Origin: Bradyrhizobium sp. CB3481
GTDB taxonomy: Bacteria > Pseudomonadota > Alphaproteobacteria > Rhizobiales > Xanthobacteraceae
Assembly (NCBI RefSeq): GCF_029714305.1
Contig: NZ_CP121647.1
Coordinates: 2,872,501 to 2,936,500 of the forward strand
DNA length: 64,000 nt
Reading direction: 5' to 3'
Shown piece by piece: positions 1 through 8,659 of this stretch. Within the stretch, counting starts at the first letter, position 1. Each line of letters opens with the position of its first letter. The notes under the pieces are model-generated. The model did not search any database and had not been told where the DNA came from. It was given only the letters and a program-made list of their open reading frames with translations. A program made the position numbers and the translations under genes.

Positions 1-477
1 GACCCCGCCTTTGGCGGCATTGTAGGGGCTCGTCGCCCAGTCGCCGCCGGTTCCGGAGACCGAAGCCGTATTGATGATCGAGCCCTTCGTCTTTTCGAGG
101 TGGGGCAGGGCGGCGCGGCAGCCGAAGAAGACGCCGTCGAGGTCGGTCGCCATCACCTTGCGCCACTGATAATTGGTGATCTTCGCCGGGTCGCCGCCTT
201 CGTAGACGCCGGCGTTGTTGACCAGGACATCCAGCCGCCCAAAGCGCCTCACCACCGTCGCTACCATTTCGTCCACCGCTTCATGGTCCGAAACGTCGGC
301 AATGTGGGCAAGGGTCAGCTGCGCCGGCAGATCTCGTGCGGCATCAGCCAGCGGCGCTTCGTTGCGGTCGACCAAAGCCACGCGAGCGCCCTCGGAGGAG
401 AAGCGCCGCGCGGTGGCTTCGCCGATGCCGGAGGCCGCCCCGGTGACGATGACGACCTTTCCATCAAAGCGCTGCAT
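1..477 (-). CDS. SDR-family NAD(P)-dependent oxidoreductase (3' end outside window)
   Basis: Reading leftward from an ATG at 477, 159 codons stay open to the window edge, so the C-terminal part is missing. The N-terminus reads MQRFDGKVVIVTGAASGIGE, which carries the TGxxxGIG cofactor loop of classical short-chain dehydrogenases. NNAG follows in the middle, and the YNAAKGG active site (Tyr and Lys of YxxxK) sits near the edge. The Ser of the triad is probably in NTASVSGTG. The substrate cannot be told. It is a cytoplasmic enzyme read in the same direction as the CBS gene but separated from it by 43 bp. Confidence 0.9.
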   Translation of the reverse strand, partial: MQRFDGKVVIVTGAASGIGEATARRFSSEGARVALVDRNEAPLADAARDLPAQLTLAHIADVSDHEAVDEMVATVVRRFGRLDVLVNNAGVYEGGDPAKITNYQWRKVMATDLDGVFFGCRAALPHLEKTKGSIINTASVSGTGGDWATSPYNAAKGGV

Positions 478-520
478 GGCCGTTCATTCTGAACGCATTT
501 TTCCAACGGCTTCACGCCGA

Positions 521-952
521 TTACACTTGCGCATGTTGACCGCCGGGACGCGAAATTCGGCTCAACGTTGCGCCGGTGCCGTTACCGCCTTGCACTAGAG
601 CGATATCGCCAAGCGCGATGATGCCGACAAGCCGCTTGCTGCGATTGAGGACCGGCAGGCGACGAACCTGGATGTCGCCCATGTTTGCGCAGACCTCGTC
701 GAGGTCCTGGTCCTCGTAGCAATATTTGACCTCGGCAGTCATGACGTCACCAACTCGCGCCTCCGGTCCCCGGCTCATGCCGATACCGCGGATGGCGATA
801 TCGCGATCGGAAATCATGCCGACCAGCCGCTCATTGTCCGTCACCGGCAGCAATCCGACACCTAGCGCCGCCATGGCCTGTGCGGCGTCCCTAATCGTAT
901 CATCGGGAGTGCAGAGTTGAACTTCCGGCGTCATCGCATCGGAAACTTTCAT
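521..952 (-). CDS. CBS-domain protein
   Basis: A 143-residue protein made almost entirely of two CBS modules. The first is at about residues 6-60 (TPEVQLCTPDDTIRDAAQAM then LVGMISDRDIAIRG) and the second at about 70-125 (ADVMT-type start, then LVGIIALGDIAL). Paired CBS modules bind adenosyl ligands and usually sense energy state; stand-alone versions like this are common in Bradyrhizobium and often stress related. It has no fused catalytic domain, so its partner is unknown. The start at 952 is the only ATG before the first CBS motif. No signal peptide is seen. Confidence 0.88.
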   Translation of the reverse strand: MKVSDAMTPEVQLCTPDDTIRDAAQAMAALGVGLLPVTDNERLVGMISDRDIAIRGIGMSRGPEARVGDVMTAEVKYCYEDQDLDEVCANMGDIQVRRLPVLNRSKRLVGIIALGDIALVQGGNGTGATLSRISRPGGQHAQV

Positions 953-1036
953 GAGTCTCTCCGTTTGCCCGTTGCTTCACCGCCTAACAGGCATCGCGGA
1001 CCGCCGTTCCTGCACCGAACGAAATATTCTCAGGAG

Positions 1037-1067
1037 GGAGAGACTTCAGGCCAGCCGAAGTCTCTCC
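1037..1067 (-). terminator. Perfect 11-bp hairpin downstream of the small exported-protein gene
   Basis: GGAGAGACTTC at 1037-1047 is perfectly complementary to GAAGTCTCTCC at 1057-1067, with a 9-base loop. It lies 10 bp beyond the stop of the leftward gene ending at 1078. The U-tract is poor, so it may act as an mRNA-stabilising end as much as a terminator. Confidence 0.6.
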
Positions 1068-1077
1068 TTGCCTTGTC

Positions 1078-1404
1078 TTACCAACGGTCGTTGTCGACGC
1101 CAACGCCGACGCTCACGCCGGGAGCACGGATGCCGACGCCGGCCCGTGGTTCGTCATAATCGCGATAGTGCCGTCGCTCGATATAGCGTTCACGCGGCGA
1201 ATAGGCGTAGGAGTCGCGAACGATGACGCGGCTGCCGCCGCGGGTGCGATAGCAGCGGCCGTTGTCGTCACAGACCATGCGGACCTGCTGTATCAAATCA
1301 GGATTTGTGTATTCGGTTTCGGCGTAGACGTCAGACGCATATGCGCTGCCGGTCAGGAGCGCGCCGGCACCAGCCAGTAGGCCGATTGCAATTTTCCTCA
1401 TCAT
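1078..1404 (-). CDS. Small exported hypothetical protein
   Basis: A 108-residue protein with a clear Sec signal (MMRKIAIGLLAGAGALLTGSAYAS, cleavage probably after AYA). The mature part is polar and Arg/Tyr rich, with two cysteines (VCDDNGRCYRTRGG) that could pair, and ends in a glycine/valine-rich tail (VGIRAPGVSVGVGVDNDRW). I chose 1404, or the adjacent ATG at 1401, because GAGGAGA lies just upstream; starts further upstream have no ribosome site. Proteins like this are common in rhizobia and have no assigned function. It is probably periplasmic. Confidence 0.7.
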   Translation of the reverse strand: MMRKIAIGLLAGAGALLTGSAYASDVYAETEYTNPDLIQQVRMVCDDNGRCYRTRGGSRVIVRDSYAYSPRERYIERRHYRDYDEPRAGVGIRAPGVSVGVGVDNDRW

Positions 1405-1710
1405 ATTCTCCTCATTCGAATGCTGCCCGGGGCACAAAGCGTCGCACCCGCTTTGGTTCCGGCACCGCGCGCGGCGAGAAGGGTTCCGCGCGGCTCACGC
1501 ATCTGGAACAGCCGCGAAGAATGCGGAGTTGATGGGCACGTTCTTATTGGCAAGATTGTCGATGCGATGCTGCGCGTCGGTCGAGCAGAGCGCGAGCCGC
1601 GCACCAGCTTCGAGACCAAGCGGGGTGGATCGCGTGCGCCACCAGGTTCCATTGTCCGGTAGGCAACTTTCGCAGCGGTTCATGCGTTGGGGCCACATGG
1701 AGCAGCATTA
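1405..1710. other. Intergenic stretch with at most one doubtful small ORF
   Basis: About 300 bp lie between the small exported-protein gene and the host-attachment gene. A leftward frame at 1495-1698 would encode about 62-67 residues containing CESCLPDNGTWWRTRST and has reasonable codon use. It has no ribosome binding site and no family I recognise, so I do not call it a gene. The interval must hold the promoters of both flanking, divergently read genes. Confidence 0.4.
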
Positions 1711-2166
1711 ATGGCCACAGAAACGAAACCTCGCATCTTTCATAACGCGCTCGTCCTCATCGGTGATGGACAAAAGGCGCTCTTCCTACGCAACAAGGGT
1801 ACCCCACAGCAACTGAACCTGCAGGTCGAGCACGTTCTCGAGCAGGACAATCCGGCAACCCGGGAGCAGGGGACCGACCGTCCCGGGCGCTCAGCCGGCA
1901 GCGTCGGCGCGGCGCGGAGCGCGATGGAGCAGGCTGACTGGCATTATATCGCCGAAGAGCGGTTCGCCGGCACGATTGCCGACGTCCTGTATCGCCTCGC
2001 GCACAGCAACCGGTTCGACAAGCTGGTCGTCGTGGCGCCGGCAAAAGTGCTCGGCAATCTCCGCCAGGCCTTTCATGCCGAGGTGACGGAACGGATCGTC
2101 GGCGAAATTCCGAAGGAGCTGACGTCTCATCCTATTCCCGATATCGAACGGCTGATGGCTGCCTAG
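1711..2166 (+). CDS. Host attachment family protein (baeRF-like)
   Basis: A 151-residue cytoplasmic protein of the family named 'protein required for attachment to host cells', which is distantly related to bacterial/archaeal release-factor eRF1-like domains. The diagnostic order is visible: an N-terminal ALVLIGDGQKALFLRN strand, a charged linker with DRPGRSAGSVG, a helix (ERFAGTIADVLYRLA) and the strand FDKLVVVAPAKVLGNLR, then a C-terminal EIPKELTSHPIPDIERLM motif. The ATG at 1711 has GGAG at 1699-1702; an in-frame TTG at 1687 is less likely. The attachment role is known from one Agrobacterium mutant only, so the biochemical role is open. Confidence 0.82.
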   Translation: MATETKPRIFHNALVLIGDGQKALFLRNKGTPQQLNLQVEHVLEQDNPATREQGTDRPGRSAGSVGAARSAMEQADWHYIAEERFAGTIADVLYRLAHSNRFDKLVVVAPAKVLGNLRQAFHAEVTERIVGEIPKELTSHPIPDIERLMAA

Positions 2167-2202
2167 CGCCGCTGCAGTTCGCGGCGGCCGGCCTTGCATC
2201 GG

Positions 2203-3738
2203 TCAGGTCACCGGGCCCGGATTGAACAGCGCGAGCGCGTTGGTCAACTTCCAGTGCTCGGCCCAGGTCTCGCGGCCGCTGGCGACATCGAGCATGAGGC
2301 GGAAGATCTCCCAGCCGACGTCCTCGATCGTGGCATCGCCGGTGGCGATGCTGCCGGCGTCGACGTCGATCAGGTCGTGCCAGCGCTGCTTGAGTTCGCT
2401 GCGGGTCGAGACCTTGATGACGGGGACGGCGGCAAGGCCATAGGGCGTGCCGCGGCCGGTGGTGAAGACGTGCAGTGTCATGCCCGAGGCGAGCTGCAGC
2501 GTGCCGCAGACGAAATCGCTCGCCGGCGTTGCCGCAAAGATTAGGCCTTTTTGGCTGACGCGCTCGCCCGGTGCGAGCACGCCCGCGATCGGGCTCGTCC
2601 CCGACTTGATGACCGAGCCCATCGCCTTCTCGACGATGTTGGAGAGGCCGCCCTTCTTGTTGCCCGGCGTGGTGTTGGCGCTGCGGTCGGCCTCGCCACC
2701 GGCGAGATAGCGGTCATACCAGGACATCTCGCGCACCAGCGCGTCGGCAACATCCTGGCTCGCCGCGCGCGGCGTCAGAAGGTGGATGGCATCGCGCACT
2801 TCGGTGACTTCGGAGAACATCACGGTGGCGCCGGCGCGGACCAGAAGATCGGCGGCAAAGCCCAGCGCCGGGTTGGCGGTGACGCCGGAGAACGCATCGC
2901 TGCCGCCGCACTGCATGCCGACCACCAGCGTGGAAGCCGGGCAGGTTTCGCGGCGGCGCTGGTTCAATATCTTGAGGCGCGCATCGGCCATCTGGACGAT
3001 GTCCTCGACGATCTCGCCGAAGCCGGTGAGGCCTTCGTCCTGCATGCGCATGATCTCGTCATCGGCGCTCATGCCCTCGGGCAGCAGCAATTCCGGCTGC
3101 AGCTTCTCGCAGCCGAGACCGACGATCATGACCTCACCACCGAAATTGGGATTGCGGGCGATGTTCTGCAGCGTGCGGATCGGCACGGCCGCACCCGGCG
3201 CGTTGATCGCAACGCCGCAGCCATAGGCGTGTGTCACCGCGACCACATCGTCGACATTGGGATATTTCGGCAGCAGCTCCTTGCGAATGCGCTCGAGCGC
3301 GAACTCGACCGTGCCGGCGACGCATTGCACGCTGGTCGAGATCGCCAGAATATTGCGCGTGCCGACCGAGCCGTCAGAATTGCGATAGCCCTCGAACGTG
3401 TAGCCTTCCAGCGGCGGCGGCTTGATCGCGCCGCCGTTCGGCTTCGGCAGATTGTCGAACGACGGCGCGTCGGGCATGCGCACTAGTGCTTCCTTGACCC
3501 AGCTTCCCCTGGTAATCGGCGCCGCGGCATGGCCGATGATCTCGCCGTAGCGGCGAATGGCTTCGCCTTCGCCGATGTCGGCGAGCGCAACCTTGTGCCC
3601 TTGCGGAATCTGCTCGACCAGCCGCAACCCGCAGGAAAATTCGGCGCCCGGATGCAAGCCGCCGCGGTTGGCGACGATCGCGACATTGTCGTCTGCGTGC
3701 ATGCGGATGTAGAGCGGCTTCGCGGTGGCGGGTTGCAT
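2203..3738 (-). CDS. garD: Galactarate dehydratase
   Basis: A 511-residue enzyme that matches E. coli GarD along its whole length, including the N-terminal SAF-like domain ([30 protein letters not shown]) and the C-terminal end FNPGPVT. Core motifs are [10 protein letters not shown] (about 172), [10 protein letters not shown] (about 207), [14 protein letters not shown] (about 273) and [17 protein letters not shown]. GarD converts galactarate to 5-dehydro-4-deoxyglucarate. The KdgD encoded at 16441 takes that product on to 2-oxoglutarate semialdehyde, so the two form a pathway although not adjacent. The altronate dehydratase UxaA is the nearest alternative, but the N- and C-terminal signatures favour GarD. 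Divergent from the ytfQ-type operon. Confidence 0.9.
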   Translation of the reverse strand: MQPATAKPLYIRMHADDNVAIVANRGGLHPGAEFSCGLRLVEQIPQGHKVALADIGEGEAIRRYGEIIGHAAAPITRGSWVKEALVRMPDAPSFDNLPKPNGGAIKPPPLEGYTFEGYRNSDGSVGTRNILAISTSVQCVAGTVEFALERIRKELLPKYPNVDDVVAVTHAYGCGVAINAPGAAVPIRTLQNIARNPNFGGEVMIVGLGCEKLQPELLLPEGMSADDEIMRMQDEGLTGFGEIVEDIVQMADARLKILNQRRRETCPASTLVVGMQCGGSDAFSGVTANPALGFAADLLVRAGATVMFSEVTEVRDAIHLLTPRAASQDVADALVREMSWYDRYLAGGEADRSANTTPGNKKGGLSNIVEKAMGSVIKSGTSPIAGVLAPGERVSQKGLIFAATPASDFVCGTLQLASGMTLHVFTTGRGTPYGLAAVPVIKVSTRSELKQRWHDLIDVDAGSIATGDATIEDVGWEIFRLMLDVASGRETWAEHWKLTNALALFNPGPVT

Positions 3739-4062
3739 GTCGAATCCTCAAGAGCTGCGTTTGGCAACGCGTAGCTGCCCGGCATGATCGAGGCAATCAA
3801 GGTCGAAACGGGCGAGGGATCAAGCGGGCTTTGGACGATAAGTTGGTGGGGCCGAAGGCTCGGTCCGGGCTCTTATAGGAATAAAATCGGAGAGCAGCAT
3901 CGGGCTGATTTGGAACTCAATAGTCAAATAATATTACTAGTCAGGACCGCTCTTCCGTGAAATATTGCCCGCGCTGCCGCCAACGGGCAGCGCCAAAGGT
4001 GCCAAAGTACCGATTTCGGGGAATCCGGGCACCGCTGAGCAACATTTGGGAGAACGCGCCTC
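3739..4062. promoter_or_regulatory. Divergent promoter region between garD and the sugar ABC operon
   Basis: A 324-bp gap between two divergent sugar genes with no ORF I support. It has an AT-rich patch at about 3915-3940, containing a short inverted repeat TAGT (3921-3924) and ACTA (3936-3939), the sort of weak dyad a FadR/GntR protein could use. I cannot assign -35/-10 boxes. The ribosome site for the binding-protein gene is GGGAGAAC, ending about 8 bp before 4063. Confidence 0.45.
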
Positions 4063-5028
4063 ATGACCTCCAAAGCCCTTCTTGCGGCCACTGCCTTGGT
4101 CGCCATTACCCTTTCGCTTCCCGCGACCGCCGCTGAACTCACGGTCGGCTTCTCCCAGATCGGATCGGAATCCGGCTGGCGGGCGGCGGAGACGTCGGTC
4201 TCCAAATCGGAAGCCAGCAAGCGCAAGGTCACCCTCAAGATCGCCGACGCGCAGCAGAAGCAGGAGAACCAGATCAAGGCGATCCGTTCCTTCATCGCGC
4301 AGGGCGTCGACGCCATCTTCCTCGCACCCGTCGTGTCGAGCGGCTGGGACGCGGTGCTGAAGGAGGCCAAGGAAGCCAAAATCCCGGTCGTGCTGCTCGA
4401 TCGCGACATCGATCCCTCGGGCAAGGAGCTTTATCTCACCGCCGTCACCTCGGACAGCGTGCACGAAGGCGCGGTGGCCGGTGAGTGGCTGGCGAAGGCC
4501 TTAAGTGGCAAGCAGTGCAACGTCGTCGAGCTGCAGGGCACGGTCGGCGCCAGCGTCGCGACCAACCGCAAGAAGGGCTTTGACAGCGTCGTCGTCAAGA
4601 ACGCCAACCTCAAGGTGGTGCGCAGCCAGACCGGTGACTTCACCCGCGCCAAGGGCAAGGAAGTGATGGAAAGCTTCATCAAGGCCGAAGGCGGTGGCAA
4701 GAATATCTGCGCGGTTTACGCCCATAACGACGACATGATGGTCGGCGCGATCCAGGCGATGAAGGAAGCCGGCCTCAAGCCGGGCAAGGACATCCTGACG
4801 GTGTCGATCGACGCGGTCCCTGATATCTTCAAGGCCATCGCAGCCGGCGAGGCCAACGCCACCGTCGAGCTGACGCCTAACATGGCAGGGCCGGCGCTCG
4901 ACGCCATCATGGCCTACAAGGCGAAGGGCACGGTGCCGCCGAAGTGGATTCAGACGGAATCGAAGCTTTACACGGCGGCCGACGAACCGCAGAAGATCTA
5001 CGACAGCAAGAAAGGCCTCGGCTACTGA
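4063..5028 (+). CDS. ytfQ: YtfQ-type galactofuranose/sugar ABC transporter, periplasmic binding protein
   Basis: A 321-residue periplasmic protein with signal peptide MTSKALLAATALVAITLSLPATAA. The mature part is close to E. coli YtfQ throughout: LTVGFSQIGSESGWRAAET, KIADAQQKQENQIKAIRSF, LQGTVGASVATNRKKGF, NICAVYAHNDDMMVGAIQAM and ANATVELTPNMAGPA. YtfQ binds galactofuranose and related furanose sugars. It is the first gene of an operon whose later enzymes oxidise D-galactose or L-arabinose-type sugars, which fits the ligand. A 132-bp gap with a hairpin separates it from the ATPase gene, which usually allows more binding protein than transporter. Confidence 0.92.
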   Translation: MTSKALLAATALVAITLSLPATAAELTVGFSQIGSESGWRAAETSVSKSEASKRKVTLKIADAQQKQENQIKAIRSFIAQGVDAIFLAPVVSSGWDAVLKEAKEAKIPVVLLDRDIDPSGKELYLTAVTSDSVHEGAVAGEWLAKALSGKQCNVVELQGTVGASVATNRKKGFDSVVVKNANLKVVRSQTGDFTRAKGKEVMESFIKAEGGGKNICAVYAHNDDMMVGAIQAMKEAGLKPGKDILTVSIDAVPDIFKAIAAGEANATVELTPNMAGPALDAIMAYKAKGTVPPKWIQTESKLYTAADEPQKIYDSKKGLGY

Positions 5029-5041
5029 TCGGCCGACCCTG

Positions 5042-5078
5042 CGCCGCCGGGTCTCAAGCCAGCCCCGGCCCGGCGGCG
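5042..5078 (+). terminator. Intra-operon hairpin after ytfQ
   Basis: CGCCGCCGGG at 5042-5051 pairs perfectly with CCCGGCGGCG at 5069-5078 around a 17-base loop, 13 bp after the ytfQ stop. No U-tract follows. It is probably a stabilising or attenuating stem that raises binding-protein mRNA relative to the downstream ATPase and permease message. Confidence 0.6.
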
Positions 5079-5160
5079 AGAGCCTTCTCGACGAATCCGC
5101 CTCACAAGGCGAACATGCCAGGCGTTCGCCCGATGCGAACGTCGGTGGAGTGATGCCGGC

Positions 5161-6702
5161 ATGAATGCAGCTTCCGACCCTGGCCCCGCCCTGCTGGAAG
5201 TCCGCGGCCTCTGCAAGAGTTTTGGCGCGCTGCGGGCCCTGCAGGAGGTCGATTTCACCCTGCGGGCCGGCGAAATCCACGCGCTGCTCGGCGAGAACGG
5301 CGCGGGCAAGTCGACCCTCATCAAGGCGGTGACCGGCGTGTTCCCGCGCGATGCCGGCTTCGTCAAGCTCGGCGGCGTCGAGGTCGCGCCGCGCTCGGCC
5401 AAGGCCGCGGTCGATGCGGGGATTGCGACCGTCTATCAGGAAGTCAATCTGCTGCAAAACCTGTCGGTGGCGCAAAATCTCTATCTCGGCAGGCAGCCGA
5501 CGCGGTTCGGCCTGGTGCGCGAGGCCGAAATGCGCCGACGCGCCACCGAACTGCTCGCGGAATTCGACCTGCACATCGATGTCGCCGAGCCGCTTGGAAA
5601 CTACTCCGTCGCGATCCAGCACATCACGGCGATCGCGCGCGCAGTAGACCAGTCGGCGCGCGTCCTGATCCTGGACGAGCCGACCGCGAGCCTCGATCGG
5701 CATGAGGTCGAGATTCTTTTTTCAGTGATGCGCAAGCTCGCACAGCGTGGCATCGGCGTCATCTTCGTCACGCATTTTCTCGATCAGGTCTATGAGATCT
5801 GCGATCGCATTACGGTGCTGCGCAACGGCCGCCTGATCGGCGAGCGGACGACCGCCGAGCTGCCCCGCATCGAACTGATCCGCATGATGCTCGGCCGCGA
5901 GCTTGCGGAGACGACAAGCGAACGCGCAGCGGCGCGGGCGCGGCAAGCGGGGGAAGTTTGCGCGCGGTTTGAAGGCTACGGCAAGGCCGGTTATGTCGCG
6001 CCGTTCAATCTTTCGCTTCGCCGCGGCGAGGTGGTGGGGCTCGCGGGCCTGCTCGGCTCGGGGCGCACTGAAACCGCGCGGCTGGTGTTCGGCGCCGAGC
6101 GCGCCGACAGCGGCAGCGCCACTGTCGATGACAGGCCCGTACGACTGCAATCGCCGCGCGATGCGGTCGCCCACGGCTTTGGCTATTGCCCAGAGGAGCG
6201 CAAGACCGAGGGCATCATCGCCGATCTCACCGTGCGCGAAAACATCGTCCTGGCCCTGCAGGCCAAGCGCGGCCTCGCAAAACCGCTGTCGCGCACCGAG
6301 CAGGATGAGATTGCCATGCGCTTCATCCGGATGCTCGACATCCGCCCGCCGGAGCCGGAACGCCCGATCGGGCTGTTGTCCGGCGGCAACCAGCAGAAGG
6401 TGCTGCTCGCCCGCTGGCTCGCGACATCGCCGCGACTCCTGGTGCTGGACGAGCCGACCCGCGGCATCGATGTCGGCGCCCATGCCGAGATCATCCGCCT
6501 GATCCGCGAACTCTGCGACGATGGCCTGGCGCTGCTCGTGATCTCTTCCGAACTCGACGAGATCGTGACCTATTCGGACCGGGTGATTGTGCTGCGCGAT
6601 CGCAGCCACATCGACGAGCTGGAAGGAGAAGCCATCGACGTCTCCAATATCCTGGCGGCGATTGCCGCCGGGACAGCCGGTGCAGAGGCCGGGCAGTCAT
6701 GA
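5161..6702 (+). CDS. ytfR: YtfR-type sugar ABC transporter ATPase (double nucleotide-binding domain)
   Basis: A 513-residue ATPase with two fused nucleotide-binding domains, as usual for CUT2 sugar importers. Domain 1 has Walker A GENGAGKST (about 44-52) and Walker B LILDEPTASLD but a weak signature (NYSVAIQHITAI). Domain 2 has a degenerate Walker A (LLGSGRTE), a good LSGGNQQKV signature and LVLDEPTRGIDVGAH. The family pattern of one impaired and one competent site is therefore present. It overlaps the next gene by 4 bp (ATGA). It energises import of the YtfQ-bound sugar across the inner membrane. Confidence 0.93.
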   Translation: MNAASDPGPALLEVRGLCKSFGALRALQEVDFTLRAGEIHALLGENGAGKSTLIKAVTGVFPRDAGFVKLGGVEVAPRSAKAAVDAGIATVYQEVNLLQNLSVAQNLYLGRQPTRFGLVREAEMRRRATELLAEFDLHIDVAEPLGNYSVAIQHITAIARAVDQSARVLILDEPTASLDRHEVEILFSVMRKLAQRGIGVIFVTHFLDQVYEICDRITVLRNGRLIGERTTAELPRIELIRMMLGRELAETTSERAAARARQAGEVCARFEGYGKAGYVAPFNLSLRRGEVVGLAGLLGSGRTETARLVFGAERADSGSATVDDRPVRLQSPRDAVAHGFGYCPEERKTEGIIADLTVRENIVLALQAKRGLAKPLSRTEQDEIAMRFIRMLDIRPPEPERPIGLLSGGNQQKVLLARWLATSPRLLVLDEPTRGIDVGAHAEIIRLIRELCDDGLALLVISSELDEIVTYSDRVIVLRDRSHIDELEGEAIDVSNILAAIAAGTAGAEAGQS

Positions 6703-7679
6703 TGGCCAGGTTGCAACGGGGGCTTCCCCAGATCATCGCACTGCTGGTGATCCTTGCGATCGACCGCGCCGTGTCGCCGCAATTCTTCGATCTGCGGATG
6801 CAGGACGGGCGGCTGTTCGGCAGCCTGATCGACGTTTTGAACCGCGGTGCGCCGGTCGCGCTGCTGGCGCTTGGCATGGTCCTGGTCATTGCGACGCGGG
6901 GCATCGATCTGTCGGTCGGCGCGGTCATGGCGATATCGGGCGCGATTGCCGCGAGCCTCGCCGATGGCCACGGCCTGCCGCTGGCGCTGGCTGCCGCGCT
7001 TGGCGCCGGGCTGCTGTGCGGCCTCTGGAACGGTTTTCTTGTCGCGGTGCTTGGCATCCAGCCGATCGTTGCGACCCTGATATTGATGGTCGCCGGGCGG
7101 GGTGTCGCGCAGCTCATTACGGAGGGGCGGATCATCACCTTCACCGCGCCGGATCTGGTCTGGCTCGGCAACGGCGCCGTGCTCGGCGTTCCGACGCCGG
7201 TGGCCGTCGTGCTCGGCATGTTGATCGTCACAGGTGCCGTGGTCCGCGGCTCCGCGCTCGGTTTGTTGATCGAGGCGACCGGCGGCAATGCACGGGCGAG
7301 CGAACTGGCCGGGATCGGCACGCGCGCCATGATCCTGGCGGTCTATGTCTGGTGCGGCCTGTGCGCGGCGCTCGCCGGGGTCATCGCCGCTGCCGACATC
7401 ATGGGCGCGGACGCCAACAATGCCGGGCTCTGGCTGGAGCTCGACGCGATCCTGGCGGTCGTGATCGGCGGCACCTCGCTGTTCGGCGGTCGCTTCAGCC
7501 TGGTGCTGGCGATGGTCGGTGCGCTGATCATCCAGGCTATGAACACCGGCATCCTGCTGTCGGGCTATCCGCCGGAGTTCAACCTCCTGGTGAAGGCGGC
7601 CGTTGTGCTGGTCGTCCTGCTGTTGCAGTCGCCGCGCCTCGCCAGTGCCGGCGCGATGCTGGGGAGGGCGCGCCAGTGA
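6699..7679 (+). CDS. ytfT: YtfT-type sugar ABC transporter permease
   Basis: A 326-residue inner-membrane protein with about eight to ten hydrophobic segments. It carries the CUT2 permease motifs GMVLVIATRGIDLSVGAVMAISGA near residue 70, GNARASELAGIGT in the cytoplasmic loop, and LDAILAVVIGGTSLFGGRFSL near residue 250. It pairs with the YjfF-type permease to form a heterodimeric pore for the YtfR ATPase. Its ATG overlaps the ytfR stop by 4 bp, and its stop overlaps the next start as GTGA, so translation is coupled on both sides. Confidence 0.92.
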   Translation: MMARLQRGLPQIIALLVILAIDRAVSPQFFDLRMQDGRLFGSLIDVLNRGAPVALLALGMVLVIATRGIDLSVGAVMAISGAIAASLADGHGLPLALAAALGAGLLCGLWNGFLVAVLGIQPIVATLILMVAGRGVAQLITEGRIITFTAPDLVWLGNGAVLGVPTPVAVVLGMLIVTGAVVRGSALGLLIEATGGNARASELAGIGTRAMILAVYVWCGLCAALAGVIAAADIMGADANNAGLWLELDAILAVVIGGTSLFGGRFSLVLAMVGALIIQAMNTGILLSGYPPEFNLLVKAAVVLVVLLLQSPRLASAGAMLGRARQ

Positions 7680-8659
7680 GAAGGCTGCCGCCGGTTGCGA
7701 TCACCGCCATCGTTTTCGTCGCCGGGTTTGCGCTCTGCACGGCGCAATTTCCTAATTTTGCCTCGACGCGCGTCGTGGCCAATCTGCTGACCGACAATGC
7801 CTTTCTCGGCATTGTCGCGACCGGCATGACCTTTGTGATCATTTCCGGTGGGATCGACCTCTCGGTCGGCTCGGTGATCGGCTTTACCACCGTGTTCGTC
7901 GCGCTCGCGATCGAGCGCCTCGGCGTGCCGCCGCTTGCCGCCTTCGCGGCGATCCTGTTGTTGTGCGCCGCTTTTGGTGCGGCGATGGGTGCCATCATCC
8001 ATATCTTCGATATGCCGCCTTTCATCGTCACCTTGGCCGGCATGTTCCTCGCCCGCGGTGCCAGCTTTCTGATGTCGACGGAATCGACGCCAATATCGGC
8101 GCCGCTCTATTCGGCGGTATCGGATTTCGCTTGGCGGCTGCCGGGCGGGGGGCGGCTCACCGCCATTGCCCTGATCATGCTCGCCGTGGTCGGGGCCGGC
8201 GCCGTGCTGCTGCACTTCACGCGCTTCGGGGCGAATGTCTTTGCGCTCGGCGGCAGCCGCACGACTACAGCCCTGATGGGTATCCCGGTCGGATCGATGA
8301 CGGTGCGCATCTATATGCTGTCGAGCGTCCTTGCCGGCCTCGCCGGCATCGTCTTCTCCTTCTACACCGCGGCCGGCTACTCGCTGTCCGCGGTCGGCGT
8401 CGAGCTCGATTCCATTGCGGCCGTGGTGATCGGCGGCACCCTGCTGACGGGCGGCCAAGGGTCGGTGGTCGGCACCTTGCTTGGCGTGCTGATTCAGGGC
8501 TTGATCCAGACTTACATCAACTTCGATGGAACCTTGTCGAGCTGGTGGACCAAGATCGTGACAGGTGTCCTGCTGTTCGCCTTCATTGCGCTGCAGCAGG
8601 CCATGCTGGGCATCGCCCGCCGCACCGCCCCCCGTAAGGCAGGAGGCCCCAAATCATGA
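7676..8659 (+). CDS. yjfF: YjfF-type sugar ABC transporter permease, GTG start
   Basis: A 327-residue inner-membrane permease, second half of the heterodimer with YtfT. The start is a GTG at 7676 that overlaps the ytfT stop (GTGA); the preceding frame is open far upstream but antisense-like in composition, so this coupled GTG is the sensible start. Motifs are TGMTFVIISGGIDLSVGSVIGF, IFDMPPFIVTLAGMFLARG, GGSRTTTALMGIPV and ELDSIAAVVIGGTLLTGGQGSVVGT. Length matches E. coli YjfF (about 330). Its TGA overlaps the ATG of the regulator gene that follows. Confidence 0.9.
   Translation: MRRLPPVAITAIVFVAGFALCTAQFPNFASTRVVANLLTDNAFLGIVATGMTFVIISGGIDLSVGSVIGFTTVFVALAIERLGVPPLAAFAAILLLCAAFGAAMGAIIHIFDMPPFIVTLAGMFLARGASFLMSTESTPISAPLYSAVSDFAWRLPGGGRLTAIALIMLAVVGAGAVLLHFTRFGANVFALGGSRTTTALMGIPVGSMTVRIYMLSSVLAGLAGIVFSFYTAAGYSLSAVGVELDSIAAVVIGGTLLTGGQGSVVGTLLGVLIQGLIQTYINFDGTLSSWWTKIVTGVLLFAFIALQQAMLGIARRTAPRKAGGPKS

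Noticed and set aside
6587..8659. A single 690-codon frame that seems to fuse an unknown protein to the YjfF-type permease
   Set aside because: The first part is the wrong frame across ytfT. The GTG at 7676, overlapping the ytfT stop, gives a normal-length permease, so there is no fusion.
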